Counted from the stretch's first letter, positions 15,573 to 24,930 are shown. The stretch is 34,215 nucleotides of DNA from JAILZP01 sp037444185 (GCA_037444185.1 JBBIMW010000024.1:1-34215), one strand, 5' to 3'. Translations and numbers: made by a program. Notes: a model not told the origin generated them from the letters alone.

Positions 15573-17018
15573 GTGGCTTTTAACGATTTGCGGGATTTTA
15601 TCGCGGCTCTGGAAAAGAGAAGGCTGGTCAAAAGGATCAGTACCGAGGTGGACCCCAACCTGGAAATAACCGAAATTACCGACAGGGTCTGTAAAAAAGG
15701 CGGCCCGGCACTGATTTTTGAGAATGTGCGGGGCTATAAAATGCCCGTCATAACCAATGTTTTCGGTTCCATGGAGAGAATGAAGATCGCTCTGGGCGCC
15801 GACAATCTGGACGACATCGGACGGGAGCTGATGGACATTATTCAGCCGGCGGAACTCCCCTCCACACTGCTGGACAAGGTCAAGACCCTTCCCAAGCTGG
15901 CCCGGCTTTCATCTTTTCTGCCGAAAACCGTCAGGACGGGGCCATGCAAGGAAGTGATCATAAAAGACAGCCCGTCCCTGGAGGATATCCCCGTGTTGAA
16001 GTGCTGGCCCGGCGACGGCGGGCCCTTTATAACCCTGCCGCTGGTTTTCACCAGGGATCCCGAGACCGGGCGCAGGAATGTGGGTATGTACCGCATGCAG
16101 GTATTTGACGGCCGGACCGCCGGGATGCACTGGCACATTCACAAGGACGGGGCCGGGCACCTGTCCAGGGCCGGGTCCACCGGCGGGGCGCTGCCGGTGG
16201 CCGTGGCCCTGGGCGCGGACCCGGCGGTGATTTATTCGGCCACCGCCCCGCTTCCACCGGGTATCGACGAAATGCTCTTCGCCGGGTTTTTGCGCAAGGA
16301 TCCGGTGGCCATGGTGCGCTGCGAGACGGTGGACCTGGAGGTTCCGGCCGGCGCTGAAATTGTGCTGGAGGGCTACGTTGATCCGGCGGAAAAGAGGCTG
16401 GAGGGGCCCTTTGGAGATCATACCGGGTATTATTCCCTGGCCGACTATTACCCGGTGTTTCGTCTGACCTGCGTCACCAGGAGGAAGGCGCCCGTCTATC
16501 CGGCCACCATAGTGGGCCGCCCGCCCATGGAGGACGCCTACCTGGGCAAGGCCACCGAGCGCATATTCCTGCCCATGATCAAAATGATTCTTCCCGAGAT
16601 AAAAGATATAAACATGCCCCCGGAGGGTGTTTTTCACAATTGTGTGATTGTCTCCATCGGCAAGAGGTATCCGGGCCACGCCAGGAAAGTGATGAACGCC
16701 CTCTGGGGGATGGGACTGATGATGCTGTCCAAGCTCATCGTGGTGGTGGACGAAAATGTGGATGTGCAGAATTTGTCCGAGGTGGCCTGGAGGGTATTCA
16801 ATAATATTGACGCCCGCAGGGACGCGGTGTTGATGGAGGGCCCCCTGGACGCCCTGGACCACTCCTCCCCGATGCCCCACTTCGGCACAAAGATGGGTAT
16901 AGACGCCACCCGGAAGGGACCCGACGAGGGGCACTGCCGGCAGTGGCCCGGAGATATTGTGATGGATCCTGAAATCATTCTCCTGGTGGACAGGAAGTGG
17001 GATTCATATGGCATTTAA
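15573..17018 (+). CDS. ubiD: UbiD-family decarboxylase, menaquinone (futalosine pathway) type
   Basis: A 481-residue prenylated-FMN-dependent decarboxylase. Key residues align by eye with fungal Fdc1: N169 and E233 (metal/prFMN binding), R174 (in GMYRMQV), E277 and D282 in EGPFGDHTGYY. In this operon it most likely acts as MqnL, removing the carboxylate of the naphthoate intermediate (bare or prenylated) after MqnD. The start is GTG 15573 with GAGGTG at 15562-15567. It overlaps the following prenyltransferase by 11 bp. The UbiX-type prFMN synthase it needs is not in the window, though an LpdD-like gene lies at 26527. Confidence 0.9.
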   Translation: MAFNDLRDFIAALEKRRLVKRISTEVDPNLEITEITDRVCKKGGPALIFENVRGYKMPVITNVFGSMERMKIALGADNLDDIGRELMDIIQPAELPSTLLDKVKTLPKLARLSSFLPKTVRTGPCKEVIIKDSPSLEDIPVLKCWPGDGGPFITLPLVFTRDPETGRRNVGMYRMQVFDGRTAGMHWHIHKDGAGHLSRAGSTGGALPVAVALGADPAVIYSATAPLPPGIDEMLFAGFLRKDPVAMVRCETVDLEVPAGAEIVLEGYVDPAEKRLEGPFGDHTGYYSLADYYPVFRLTCVTRRKAPVYPATIVGRPPMEDAYLGKATERIFLPMIKMILPEIKDINMPPEGVFHNCVIVSIGKRYPGHARKVMNALWGMGLMMLSKLIVVVDENVDVQNLSEVAWRVFNNIDARRDAVLMEGPLDALDHSSPMPHFGTKMGIDATRKGPDEGHCRQWPGDIVMDPEIILLVDRKWDSYGI

Positions 17019-17871
17019 GAAATCAAAGATTTTCCTGGAAATGATCAAGGTGGAGCATACCATCTTCGCACTGCCCTTCGCGTATATAGGCGCCATGCTG
17101 TTTAACAGAGGAATACCCCCCTGGCACGACCTGGCCTGGATCACCCTGGCCATGGCGGGGGCCAGAACGGCTGCCATGTCCCTAAACAGGATCATCGACC
17201 TGCGCATCGACGCCAGGAATCCCCGCACGGCCGGCCGCGCCCTGCCCAGGGGGCTGCTCAGTGTGTCCGAGGTATGGATCTATGTTGTGCTTTCCTTCGC
17301 CCTGCTCCTGATCTCGGCTTACAACCTCAGCCCCCTGGCTGTGAAACTGTTCCCGGTGGCGGTGGTGGTGCTGGTTGTTTATCCCTACACCAAGCGCTTT
17401 ACCTGGGCGTGTCACCTCTTCCTGGGCCTGGCCCTGGGCCTGGCTCCCCTGGGCGCCTGGATCGCCATGGCCGGCAGCGTTGATTTGGCGCCGCTGATAC
17501 TGGCTGCCGGAGTGATGTTCTGGGTGGCGGGATTTGATATTATATACGCCTGCGATGACTATGAATTTGACCGGTCGGCGGGGATCCACTCCATACCCGC
17601 CAGGTTCGGCATAAAGGCCGGGCTGCGGATTTCCACGGCCTTCCATGTTCTGGCCCTGGCTCTTTTCACCGCCGTGGCCGTGGTGCTGAAGCTGGGGCCG
17701 CTGTATTACGCCGGTATGGTTCTGGTGGCCTTTTTGCTGTTTTATCAGCACCGCCTGGTAAGGCCGCGGGATCTCTCCAGGTCCGGGACGGCCTTTTTCA
17801 ATCTCAACGCCGGACTCAGTGTGGCCGCGTTTTTATTTACCCTGCTGGACCTTTTGGTGCCACTGTATTGA
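17008..17871 (+). CDS. mqnP: UbiA-family prenyltransferase MqnP
   Basis: A 287-residue integral membrane enzyme with about eight to nine hydrophobic helices. It transfers the polyprenyl chain to the naphthoate ring of menaquinone. Both Asp-rich motifs that bind Mg-diphosphate are intact: NRIIDLRID (60-68) and DIIYACDDYEFDRSAG (177-192). The start ATG overlaps the ubiD-family gene by 11 bp (TTCATATGGC context), indicating translational coupling. The first Asp motif and the context favour the futalosine-pathway MqnP clade over MenA. Confidence 0.92.
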   Translation: MAFKKSKIFLEMIKVEHTIFALPFAYIGAMLFNRGIPPWHDLAWITLAMAGARTAAMSLNRIIDLRIDARNPRTAGRALPRGLLSVSEVWIYVVLSFALLLISAYNLSPLAVKLFPVAVVVLVVYPYTKRFTWACHLFLGLALGLAPLGAWIAMAGSVDLAPLILAAGVMFWVAGFDIIYACDDYEFDRSAGIHSIPARFGIKAGLRISTAFHVLALALFTAVAVVLKLGPLYYAGMVLVAFLLFYQHRLVRPRDLSRSGTAFFNLNAGLSVAAFLFTLLDLLVPLY

Positions 17872-17915
17872 TTGGGACCCGCAATTCAAATTCCGCCGGA
17901 CGAAAGGATATGAGC

Positions 17916-19019
17916 ATGGTGGAAATCCGCGTGTATAATAATGCCTTTGAAGACATAGCGCGTAAAGTGGAGGCCGGAGAGAGGCTGGGGCCGGATGACG
18001 GTGTGCGCCTCCTCGAATCGGAGGATCTGCTGGCCGTCGGCCGCCTGGCGGACGCGGTGAGGCGCAAAAAGCACGGGGACCGGGTTTATTTCATACTCAA
18101 CAGGCACATAAACCATACCAACATTTGCGTCAACCGGTGCAAGTTCTGCGCCTTCGGCAGGGACGAAGGGGACCCCGGCTCTTACACCCTGACCCTGGAT
18201 CAGGTGGAGGCCAAGGCCCTGGAGTTCAGGGGCCGCGGCATTTCTGAGGTCCACATTGTGGGGGGGCTGAATGAGAGGCTGGACATGGACTATTATACTG
18301 AAATGATAAGGAGGGTGCGCCGGGCGCTGCCCGGAGTGATTATCCAGTCATTCACCGCCGTGGAGGTGGACTATCTGGCCCGCAGCCACAACATGCCGGT
18401 GGAGGAGGTTCTCTGTATTCTTAAGGAGGCCGGCCTTGATTCACTTCCCGGCGGAGGCGCCGAGGTATTCTCTCCCAGGGTCCGGGATTTAGTCTGCCCG
18501 AAAAAAATCAGCGGCGACAGGTGGCTGGAGATACATGAGGCGGCCCACCGCCTGGGGATGCGCACCAACGCCACCATACTGTACGGCCACGAGGAAACTT
18601 TGGTGGAGAGGGTGGAGCACCTGATCCGACTGCGGCAGCTGCAGGATCGGACGGGTGGGTTCCTGGCCTTCATCCCTTTGGCTTTCCATCCAAGAAACAC
18701 GCAGTTGGACCGGCCCGGCAGACCGGGCACCACCGGTTACGACGACTTGAAAATGCTGGCGGTGTCCAGGCTGATGCTGGACAATTTCGACCATATCAAG
18801 GCCTTCTGGATTATGATTGGCCCGAAGGTCGCCCAGGTGTCCCTCTCCTTCGGGGTCAACGATCTGGACGGGACGGTGGAGGAGGAAAAAATTGTTCATG
18901 ATGCAGGGGCGGAAACAGAACAGAGGCTCTCCGGCAGGGAAATAGCCGGAATGATCAGGGCTGCGGGGAGGATTCCGGTGCAAAGGGACACCCTTTACAA
19001 TGTCATTAGGGAATGGTAA
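17916..19019 (+). CDS. mqnE: aminofutalosine synthase MqnE (radical SAM)
   Basis: About 367 residues. It joins 3-[(1-carboxyvinyl)oxy]benzoate to SAM chemistry to give 6-amino-6-deoxyfutalosine, the second step of the futalosine pathway. The radical SAM cluster motif is CVNRCKFC (C71, C75, C78), followed by VHIVGGLN and LDSLPGGGAEVFS, shared with MqnC. The start: AAAGGA (17903-17908) is 7 nt from ATG 17916. ATG 17910 is too close, and a TTG at 17868 overlaps the previous gene. Downstream comes an unusual 104-bp gap before mqnA. Confidence 0.93.
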   Translation: MVEIRVYNNAFEDIARKVEAGERLGPDDGVRLLESEDLLAVGRLADAVRRKKHGDRVYFILNRHINHTNICVNRCKFCAFGRDEGDPGSYTLTLDQVEAKALEFRGRGISEVHIVGGLNERLDMDYYTEMIRRVRRALPGVIIQSFTAVEVDYLARSHNMPVEEVLCILKEAGLDSLPGGGAEVFSPRVRDLVCPKKISGDRWLEIHEAAHRLGMRTNATILYGHEETLVERVEHLIRLRQLQDRTGGFLAFIPLAFHPRNTQLDRPGRPGTTGYDDLKMLAVSRLMLDNFDHIKAFWIMIGPKVAQVSLSFGVNDLDGTVEEEKIVHDAGAETEQRLSGREIAGMIRAAGRIPVQRDTLYNVIREW

Positions 19020-19041
19020 AAACCTTTTGTGCAAATCGGGA

Positions 19042-19106
19042 CCGGCGCGAAAGCCCGCGAAATTCACACAGCAGCGTTGCAGCGGGTGAACTCTACGGAT
19101 GGCCGG
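19042..19106 (+). other. foldable intergenic element between mqnE and mqnA
   Basis: In an operon where other junctions are short or overlapping, this gap can fold as a three-way junction: CCGGC (19042-19046) with GCCGG (19102-19106); GCG/CGC around AAAGCC (19047-19058); and TTCAC (19063-19067) with GTGAA (19086-19090), enclosing GCA-GCGT-TGC. No T-run follows. It could be a regulatory or processing element, or just a spacer. I do not recognise it as a named riboswitch. Confidence 0.35.
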
Positions 19107-19123
19107 CACTGGGGGTAATTTAG

Positions 19124-19972
19124 GTGGCTTTCATACGTCTGGGACAGGTTGATTATTTAAACTGCCTGCCGGTGTACCACGCCCTGGGGGAAGGGCTGGT
19201 GGACTTCCGGGGCAGCCTGGTCAAGGGTACCCCGGCGGAACTCAACGGTATGCTCCTGGAAGGCAGTCTGGACGCTGCCCCCATATCTTCAATAGAATAT
19301 GCAAGGAATGTCCGCCGCTATCTGATAATTCCGGACATCTCCATCAGCGCCGACGGGAGGGTGGCCAGCATACTGCTTTTCAGCAAGCACCCGGTTACCG
19401 AGCTGGATGGCAGAACAATCGCCGTCACCACTTCCTCGGCCACCTCCGTGGTGTTGCTGAAAGTTCTCATGGAGCACTATTTTCACGTTCAGGCTGAGTT
19501 CATCCCCGTCGCCCCTGATTTGACGGAAATGCTGCGAAGGGGGGAGGGGGCGCTGCTGATAGGGGACGACGCCATGGTGGCGCACAGTATGGTGGCGGAC
19601 GGGGGACCGGGATTGATGGTTACGGATCTGGGTGAGGCCTGGAAACAGTTTTCAGGGGAGAGCATGGTGTATGCCCTTTGGGCGGTGAGGGAGGATTTCG
19701 CCCGGGACAACCCCGGGGATGTCGGCGAACTCCGCAATATTCTGATGGCCTCGAAGGATATCGGAATGTCGGACCTGGAAACCATAATAGAGAAATCCCG
19801 CCGGAAAACCGGGCTGCCATACCCGGTGCTGAAGGATTATTTTAAGACCATCCGGTACGGGCTGGATGAAAAATACAGGAAAGCCCTGTGTCTGTTTTAC
19901 GATTACGCCTACAAGAGCGGTATAATAGAGGAGCGGGTCAAGCTCCGCTTTTGGGGTGAATCCGGTGATTAG
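19124..19972 (+). CDS. mqnA: chorismate dehydratase MqnA
   Basis: A 282-residue periplasmic-binding-protein-like enzyme that dehydrates chorismate to 3-[(1-carboxyvinyl)oxy]benzoate, the committed first step of futalosine-type menaquinone synthesis. The family opening IRLGQVDYLNCLPVYHAL, the substrate-pocket LDAAPISSIEYAR and the hinge segment ALLIGDDAM are all present. The start is GTG 19124. The ribosome site upstream (GGGGGT) is only fair, so initiation could depend on the folded element before it. The 3' end overlaps mqnC by 17 bp. Confidence 0.93.
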   Translation: MAFIRLGQVDYLNCLPVYHALGEGLVDFRGSLVKGTPAELNGMLLEGSLDAAPISSIEYARNVRRYLIIPDISISADGRVASILLFSKHPVTELDGRTIAVTTSSATSVVLLKVLMEHYFHVQAEFIPVAPDLTEMLRRGEGALLIGDDAMVAHSMVADGGPGLMVTDLGEAWKQFSGESMVYALWAVREDFARDNPGDVGELRNILMASKDIGMSDLETIIEKSRRKTGLPYPVLKDYFKTIRYGLDEKYRKALCLFYDYAYKSGIIEERVKLRFWGESGD

Positions 19973-21032
19973 TCCGGGCCGGCTGCTGGAGAAGGCGGCG
20001 GCCGGGGATCGCCTGACCCTGGAAGAGGGTGTGGAGATCTACCGGCACTGCGACCTCCTGGATCTCGGCCAAACCGCCGATGCCATAAGGCGGAGGCTTC
20101 ACCCGGGCAACCGCGTCACCTTTGTCATCGACCGAAACATCAACTATACCAATGTTTGCTCCTGCCAATGCCGGTTTTGCGCCTTTTACAGGGAGGAGGA
20201 CCACCCGGAGGCTTACGTCCTCCCCAGGGAGGAGCTGCATAAAAAGATTGAGGAGACACTGGCCGCCGGGGGCACGGGTGCGTTGATCCAGGGGGGCCTG
20301 CACCCCGGCCTGGGGCTGGAGTATTACCTGGATATGCTAAGGGATGTAAAGGCCCGCCATAATATACACCTTCACTCCTTTTCGCCGCCGGAGGTGGCGC
20401 ACATGTCCCGGTCCTCCGGACTGTCCGCGGGAGAGGTGATCCGCAGGCTCAGGGAGTCCGGACTGGACTCCCTTCCTGGAGGAGGGGCGGAGATCCTGGT
20501 GGACAGGGTCCGCAGGCTGATCAGCCCGGCCAAAATAACCTGGCGGCAGTGGGTGGGCGTTATGCAGGAGGCCCACCGGCAGGGAATGAGGACAACGGCC
20601 ACCATGATGTACGGGCATGTGGAGACCCTGGAGGAGAGGGTGCTGCACATGGTCAGGGTGCGGCAGGCCCAGGACGAAACCGGTGGCTTCACGGCCTTCA
20701 TACCCTGGAACTTCCAGCCGGGCAACACCAGGCTGAGGGGCGGGGCCTCCACGGGTGTGGAATACCTCAGGACTGTGGCTCTGGCCAGAATAATGATGGA
20801 CAATATAAAAAACATTCAGGCTTCCTGGGTGACCCAGGGGGCTAAACTGGCCCAGGTGGCCCTGGCATTCGGCGCCAACGATTTCGGCAGCGCCATGCTG
20901 GAGGAGAATGTGGTCCGGGCCGCCGGGGTGTCCCACCGGGTGCCTTTGGAGGAAATGGTACACTGCATCAGGGAGGCGGGCTTTGTGCCGGTGCAGAGGA
21001 CCCCGCTATACAATGATGTTGGACCTTTGTGA
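19956..21032 (+). CDS. mqnC: dehypoxanthine futalosine cyclase MqnC (radical SAM)
   Basis: About 358 residues. It cyclises dehypoxanthine futalosine to cyclic DHFL. The SAM cluster motif is C68-SCQ-C72-RF-C75, followed by GALIQGGLHPGLGLEYY and LDSLPGGGAEILVDRVR. The paralogy with MqnE (17916) is obvious. The motif spacing and the FIPWNFQPGNTRL segment mark the MqnC branch. The start is GTG 19956, with GTG 19965 an equally possible start; both lie inside mqnA. The enzyme that makes its substrate (MqnB) is not in the window. Confidence 0.92.
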   Translation: MNPVISPGRLLEKAAAGDRLTLEEGVEIYRHCDLLDLGQTADAIRRRLHPGNRVTFVIDRNINYTNVCSCQCRFCAFYREEDHPEAYVLPREELHKKIEETLAAGGTGALIQGGLHPGLGLEYYLDMLRDVKARHNIHLHSFSPPEVAHMSRSSGLSAGEVIRRLRESGLDSLPGGGAEILVDRVRRLISPAKITWRQWVGVMQEAHRQGMRTTATMMYGHVETLEERVLHMVRVRQAQDETGGFTAFIPWNFQPGNTRLRGGASTGVEYLRTVALARIMMDNIKNIQASWVTQGAKLAQVALAFGANDFGSAMLEENVVRAAGVSHRVPLEEMVHCIREAGFVPVQRTPLYNDVGPL

Positions 21033-21061
21033 AAACTGCTTTTTGTACGGAGGAAACGCCC

Positions 21062-22489
21062 GTGGGTGAGTGCAACGCCCTGCTCAGGCAGATACCCAAG
21101 GTTGACGATGTGTTGAGGACGCCCGGCGTTGAAAAGCTCTTCGCCCGTCATCCCAGGGAACTGGTGGTGGAGGCGGTGAGGAAAACCCTGGACGAAATAA
21201 GGCGGGATATACTTGGCGGCGGCCCGGAAGCAGAGATGGGGGGCCGGATGGAAGCGGGGAGTATAGCCGCCGAAGTGGCAAACCAGGTGACGCGGCTGAC
21301 CGGGCCGGGACTGAGAAGGGTAATCAACGCCACCGGGGTGGTGCTGCACACCAATCTGGGACGGGCGGTTTTAAGCCCTGCTTCCGTTGAGGCGGTGCAA
21401 ATGGCGGCTTCCGGATACAGTAACCTTGAGCTTAAGCTGGAGACCGGAAAAAGGGGGTCCCGGTACGCTCCGGTGGAAGGTGTGTTGTCAAGATTAACCG
21501 GCGCCCAGTCCTCCATGGTGGTCAACAACAACGCCGCCGCCGTCCTGCTGGCATTGGGCACCCTGGCCAGGGGCAGGGAGGTGGTGGTGTCCAGGGGCCA
21601 GCTGGTGGAAATAGGCGGCTCCTTCCGGATTCCGGAGGTCATGGAGCAAAGCGGGGCGATACTCAGGGAAGTGGGGACCACCAATAAGACATATCCCGGC
21701 GACTACCGCAGGGCCGTCAGCGAAAGGACGGCGCTTTTACTGCACGTGCATACCAGCAATTACAGGATGGTGGGGTTTACCAGGGAAACCACGGTGGAAG
21801 AGCTGGCGGGTCTGGGCAGGGAGTTGGGCATACCGGTGATGAGCGACCTGGGCAGCGGGTCCCTTTTGGGCATGGACCGCTTTGGTCTGCCGCCGGAGCC
21901 GACGGTGCAGGAGACCCTGGCGGCGGGGGCTGATGTGGTCACATTTTCGGGGGACAAACTGCTGGGGGGCCCCCAGGCCGGGATTATAGCGGGGAAAAAA
22001 GAGTTTTTGGACAGGATGAAAAAAAACCCCCTGACCAGGGCCTTGAGGATAGACAAGATGACCGTGGCCGCCCTGGAGGCCACGCTGAGGGAGTATCTGG
22101 ACATTGAGGCGGCAATGCGGAACATCCCGGTCCTGCGCATGATCGGCATGCCGAAGGATCAGTTGCGCCGCAGGGCGGAGAAATTGGCGGCGCTGATTGG
22201 GGAGGTGCCCCGGAGCAGGGCGGAAATCACATTAGAAGAGGGAAGTTCTGCGGTGGGGGGAGGGGCCTTGCCCACGGCGGAGCTCCCCACCTGGCTGGTG
22301 GCGGTCAGGCCCGGGATGATGAGGGCGGAGGATTTGGCCCGGCGGCTAAGGGAGGGAAATCCGGCCGTGATGGCGAGGATTCAGGACGACCGGCTGCTGT
22401 TGGATGTAAGGACACTGTTGAAGGATGAAGACACAATTCTTGCCGGGGCAGTGGCCGGGGCCTTTATGACGGGGGTGGTGGAGGGATGA
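21062..22489 (+). CDS. selA: L-seryl-tRNA(Sec) selenium transferase
   Basis: About 475 residues, PLP-dependent. It converts Ser-tRNA(Sec) to Sec-tRNA(Sec) with selenophosphate. The N-terminal tRNA-binding region (LLRQIPKVDDVLRTPGVE) is followed by the signature INATGVVLHTNLGRAVLS and the PLP lysine in TFSGDKLLGGPQAGI (K299). The start is GTG 21062, with GGAGG at 21049-21053 and an 8-nt gap. A GTG at 21029 would overlap mqnC and lacks a good site. It overlaps selB by 4 bp (ATGA). It runs on directly from the menaquinone genes and may share their transcript. Confidence 0.95.
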   Translation: MGECNALLRQIPKVDDVLRTPGVEKLFARHPRELVVEAVRKTLDEIRRDILGGGPEAEMGGRMEAGSIAAEVANQVTRLTGPGLRRVINATGVVLHTNLGRAVLSPASVEAVQMAASGYSNLELKLETGKRGSRYAPVEGVLSRLTGAQSSMVVNNNAAAVLLALGTLARGREVVVSRGQLVEIGGSFRIPEVMEQSGAILREVGTTNKTYPGDYRRAVSERTALLLHVHTSNYRMVGFTRETTVEELAGLGRELGIPVMSDLGSGSLLGMDRFGLPPEPTVQETLAAGADVVTFSGDKLLGGPQAGIIAGKKEFLDRMKKNPLTRALRIDKMTVAALEATLREYLDIEAAMRNIPVLRMIGMPKDQLRRRAEKLAALIGEVPRSRAEITLEEGSSAVGGGALPTAELPTWLVAVRPGMMRAEDLARRLREGNPAVMARIQDDRLLLDVRTLLKDEDTILAGAVAGAFMTGVVEG

Positions 22490-24408
22490 AGAGTATCGTC
22501 ATAGGCACCGCCGGTCATGTGGATCACGGCAAGACACTGTTGGTCAAGGTTATGACCGGCATAGACACGGACAGGCTGAAAGAGGAAAAGGACCGGGGAA
22601 TTTCCATTGAGCTGGGGTTCGCCTTCCTTGACCTGCCCGGCGGCAGAAGGGCCGGCATTGTTGACGTTCCCGGCCACGAAAGGTTTATCAGGAACATGCT
22701 GGCGGGGGCCGGCGGCATGGACATGGTAATACTGGTGATTGCCGCCGATGAGGGAGTGATGCCCCAGACCAGGGAGCACCTGGAGATCATCGAGCTTCTG
22801 CAGATACGGCACGGTGTTGTGGCTCTGACCAAAACCGACCTGGTGGACGGGGAATGGATCGCCATGGTGAGGGAGGAGCTGGGAGAGTTTCTTAAGGGTA
22901 CGGTATTGGAAGGCGCTCCGGTGGTTGAAGTTTCATCGCTCACCGGGGCCGGGGTCGGGGAGCTGAAAAAAGTACTGGCCGGGATTGCCGAAAGGGCTGA
23001 GGGCAAATCCTTCAGCGGCCCGATGAGGCTGCCGGTGGACAGGGTTTTTTCGGTGACGGGCTTCGGCACCGTGGTGACCGGCACGCTGCTGTCGGGCTTC
23101 GCGGCGGTGGGGGATCCGGTGGAAGTCATGCCCGGGGGGCTGGTTTCCAGGATCCGCAATATTCATGTGCACGGTGAAAAAGTGGAGAGGGCGGAGGCCG
23201 GGCAGCGGGTGGCCGTCAATATTGCCGGGCTGGAAGTGGAACAGGTTCCCCGGGGCAGCGTGGTGGCGGCGCCGGGATACTTGAAGCCGGCCTTCAGGCT
23301 GGATGTCCGGCTGTTGTTATTGAAAAGCGCCAGGCCACTGAAAAACAGGGCCAGGGTCAGGCTGTACACCGGCACGGCGGAGGTGTTCGGCAGGGTAAGA
23401 ATTCTGGACAGGGAAAATATCGAGCCGGGCCAGTGGGCATACGCCCAGCTAGAACTGGAGGAAGAGGCTGTGGCCGTCAGGGGGGACAGATTCGTCATCC
23501 GCTCCTATTCCCCCATGCGGACCATAGGGGGCGGCAGTGTCATCGATGTTGGAACATTGAAACACAAGAGATTCCGGAAAGAAGTGATGGAGTCCATTTT
23601 CACCAGGGAAAAGGGCTCCTCCGGGGAGTTGGTCCGGCAAATACTGGACAGAAAGCCGGCGCTGATGACAGTGGAGGAAGTGTTTCCGGCCGCTGGGCTG
23701 AGCAGGGGGGAGGCGGCCGATACACTGAGGGAGCTGGCCGAAGGCGGCGCCGTCAGGCAGATTGAAGGCGACGGCGCGGAATATTATGTGGGCGGGGAAT
23801 GGTACCGGAAGTGGTCTGAAGAAGTCCGGAACATGGCGCGGGAGTATCACCGCCAGTACCCGATGCGTGAAGGGCTTCCAAAGGAGGAGCTGCGGTCAAA
23901 AAAATTCGGTGCGCTGAATGCGAAACAGTTCCAGCTGTTGCTGCAGTCTCTGGAAGCCGCCGGGGTGATTACTGCGGGGCCGAAAACGATATCAGCCCCG
24001 GGTTTCGAGCCCGGCCCGGGGCCTGAGTTGAAAACCAGGCTGTCTTTGGTGGAAGCCAAATACAAGGAGGCGGGCTTGCAACCTCCATCCTGGGAAGATG
24101 CCTCCCGGGCGGCTGGGATCGATCAGACCCTAACCGGTGAGGCGCTGCATTTTTTGCTCAATAAGAGGGTTCTGGTCAAAGTGGCCGAGGATCTGTATTT
24201 TCACGCTTCGGCCCTGGAGGGCGCCAGGGCCGGTCTGGCCGGTTTTTTCAACGGAAAAAGGGAACTCACCGTGGGTGAGGCCCGGGATATTTTCAATACC
24301 TCGAGAAAATACGCCCTCCCGTTGCTGGAGTATTTCGACCGCGAAAAAATCACCAGGCGGGTGGGGGATCTGCGGATGCCGGGTTCCAGGTTCGGGAGCC
24401 CGGGATAA
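22486..24408 (+). CDS. selB: selenocysteine-specific elongation factor SelB
   Basis: A 640-residue GTPase that delivers Sec-tRNA(Sec) to in-frame UGA codons by binding the SECIS hairpin. The EF-Tu-like G domain shows GTAGHVDHGKT (7-17), DVPGHERFIRNM and TKTD. Domains II and III follow, then C-terminal winged-helix repeats (about 380-640) that bind mRNA. Length is typical. Paired with selA, this shows the organism makes selenoproteins. No selC tRNA or selD lies in the window. Confidence 0.95.
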   Translation: MKSIVIGTAGHVDHGKTLLVKVMTGIDTDRLKEEKDRGISIELGFAFLDLPGGRRAGIVDVPGHERFIRNMLAGAGGMDMVILVIAADEGVMPQTREHLEIIELLQIRHGVVALTKTDLVDGEWIAMVREELGEFLKGTVLEGAPVVEVSSLTGAGVGELKKVLAGIAERAEGKSFSGPMRLPVDRVFSVTGFGTVVTGTLLSGFAAVGDPVEVMPGGLVSRIRNIHVHGEKVERAEAGQRVAVNIAGLEVEQVPRGSVVAAPGYLKPAFRLDVRLLLLKSARPLKNRARVRLYTGTAEVFGRVRILDRENIEPGQWAYAQLELEEEAVAVRGDRFVIRSYSPMRTIGGGSVIDVGTLKHKRFRKEVMESIFTREKGSSGELVRQILDRKPALMTVEEVFPAAGLSRGEAADTLRELAEGGAVRQIEGDGAEYYVGGEWYRKWSEEVRNMAREYHRQYPMREGLPKEELRSKKFGALNAKQFQLLLQSLEAAGVITAGPKTISAPGFEPGPGPELKTRLSLVEAKYKEAGLQPPSWEDASRAAGIDQTLTGEALHFLLNKRVLVKVAEDLYFHASALEGARAGLAGFFNGKRELTVGEARDIFNTSRKYALPLLEYFDREKITRRVGDLRMPGSRFGSPG

Positions 24409-24453
24409 TGCTGCAAAAATCATTTATGGCCGGGGATGACTTTTCCAATGGAC

Positions 24454-24930
24454 TCAAGGAACTATCCTTTCTCTGGGCCACAGGAATAGCCCGGTTTCAT
24501 CGTCGTAACTGCGGGTGAAGGTGGTGTCCTCCTTGTCTTCTTTAACGTCCGCCATTTCCGGAATGTACTCGTTGATGATATATTCGCAGGCAAAAACCTC
24601 CGTGCCCTCCATGAGGTGACCGCCGTACAGCTTGCCCCGGCCGTCGGAGAGGGCCACATGGGCGTGGACGAAGGGAACGCCGTCCTTTATTGATATATTT
24701 CCCTGCAGGCTTATAATTTCCTGATGATAGTTGTAGTCCAGGGTGACATATTCCCTCGGCTCCTGGAGGTAAAAGCCCACCACCGCTTTGCTGACGGCGC
24801 CGATGGCCTGAACCTTGCCCAGCCGGATATTCGCTTCCAAACAGAGGCGGCTGAAAGCCCCCAGCAGGTCATCGCCCTTTTTTAGCCGGCCGATGATGGT
24901 TCTGCCACGGGTTACTGATACAGGGTGCAT
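24454..24930 (-). CDS. PPC/DUF296 domain protein
   Basis: A 158-residue single-domain protein of the PPC (plants and prokaryotes conserved, DUF296) family. Typical elements are the N-terminal TIIGRLKKGDDLLGAF, the central AIGAVSKAVVGFY, and the His-rich metal site VPFVHAHVALSDGRGKLYGG. The family forms trimers and is often called DNA-binding, but the bacterial function is not established. The start ATG 24930 has GAGGAGGATGA upstream. It converges with selB and diverges from the methyltransferase gene at 25071. Confidence 0.85.
   Translation of the reverse strand: MHPVSVTRGRTIIGRLKKGDDLLGAFSRLCLEANIRLGKVQAIGAVSKAVVGFYLQEPREYVTLDYNYHQEIISLQGNISIKDGVPFVHAHVALSDGRGKLYGGHLMEGTEVFACEYIINEYIPEMADVKEDKEDTTFTRSYDDETGLFLWPRERIVP

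Noticed and set aside
19020..19123. cyclic-di-GMP or cobalamin riboswitch
   Set aside because: GCGAAAGCC and ACGGATGG recall parts of these consensus sequences, but the element is too short and lacks the other conserved segments, so only a generic foldable element is reported.
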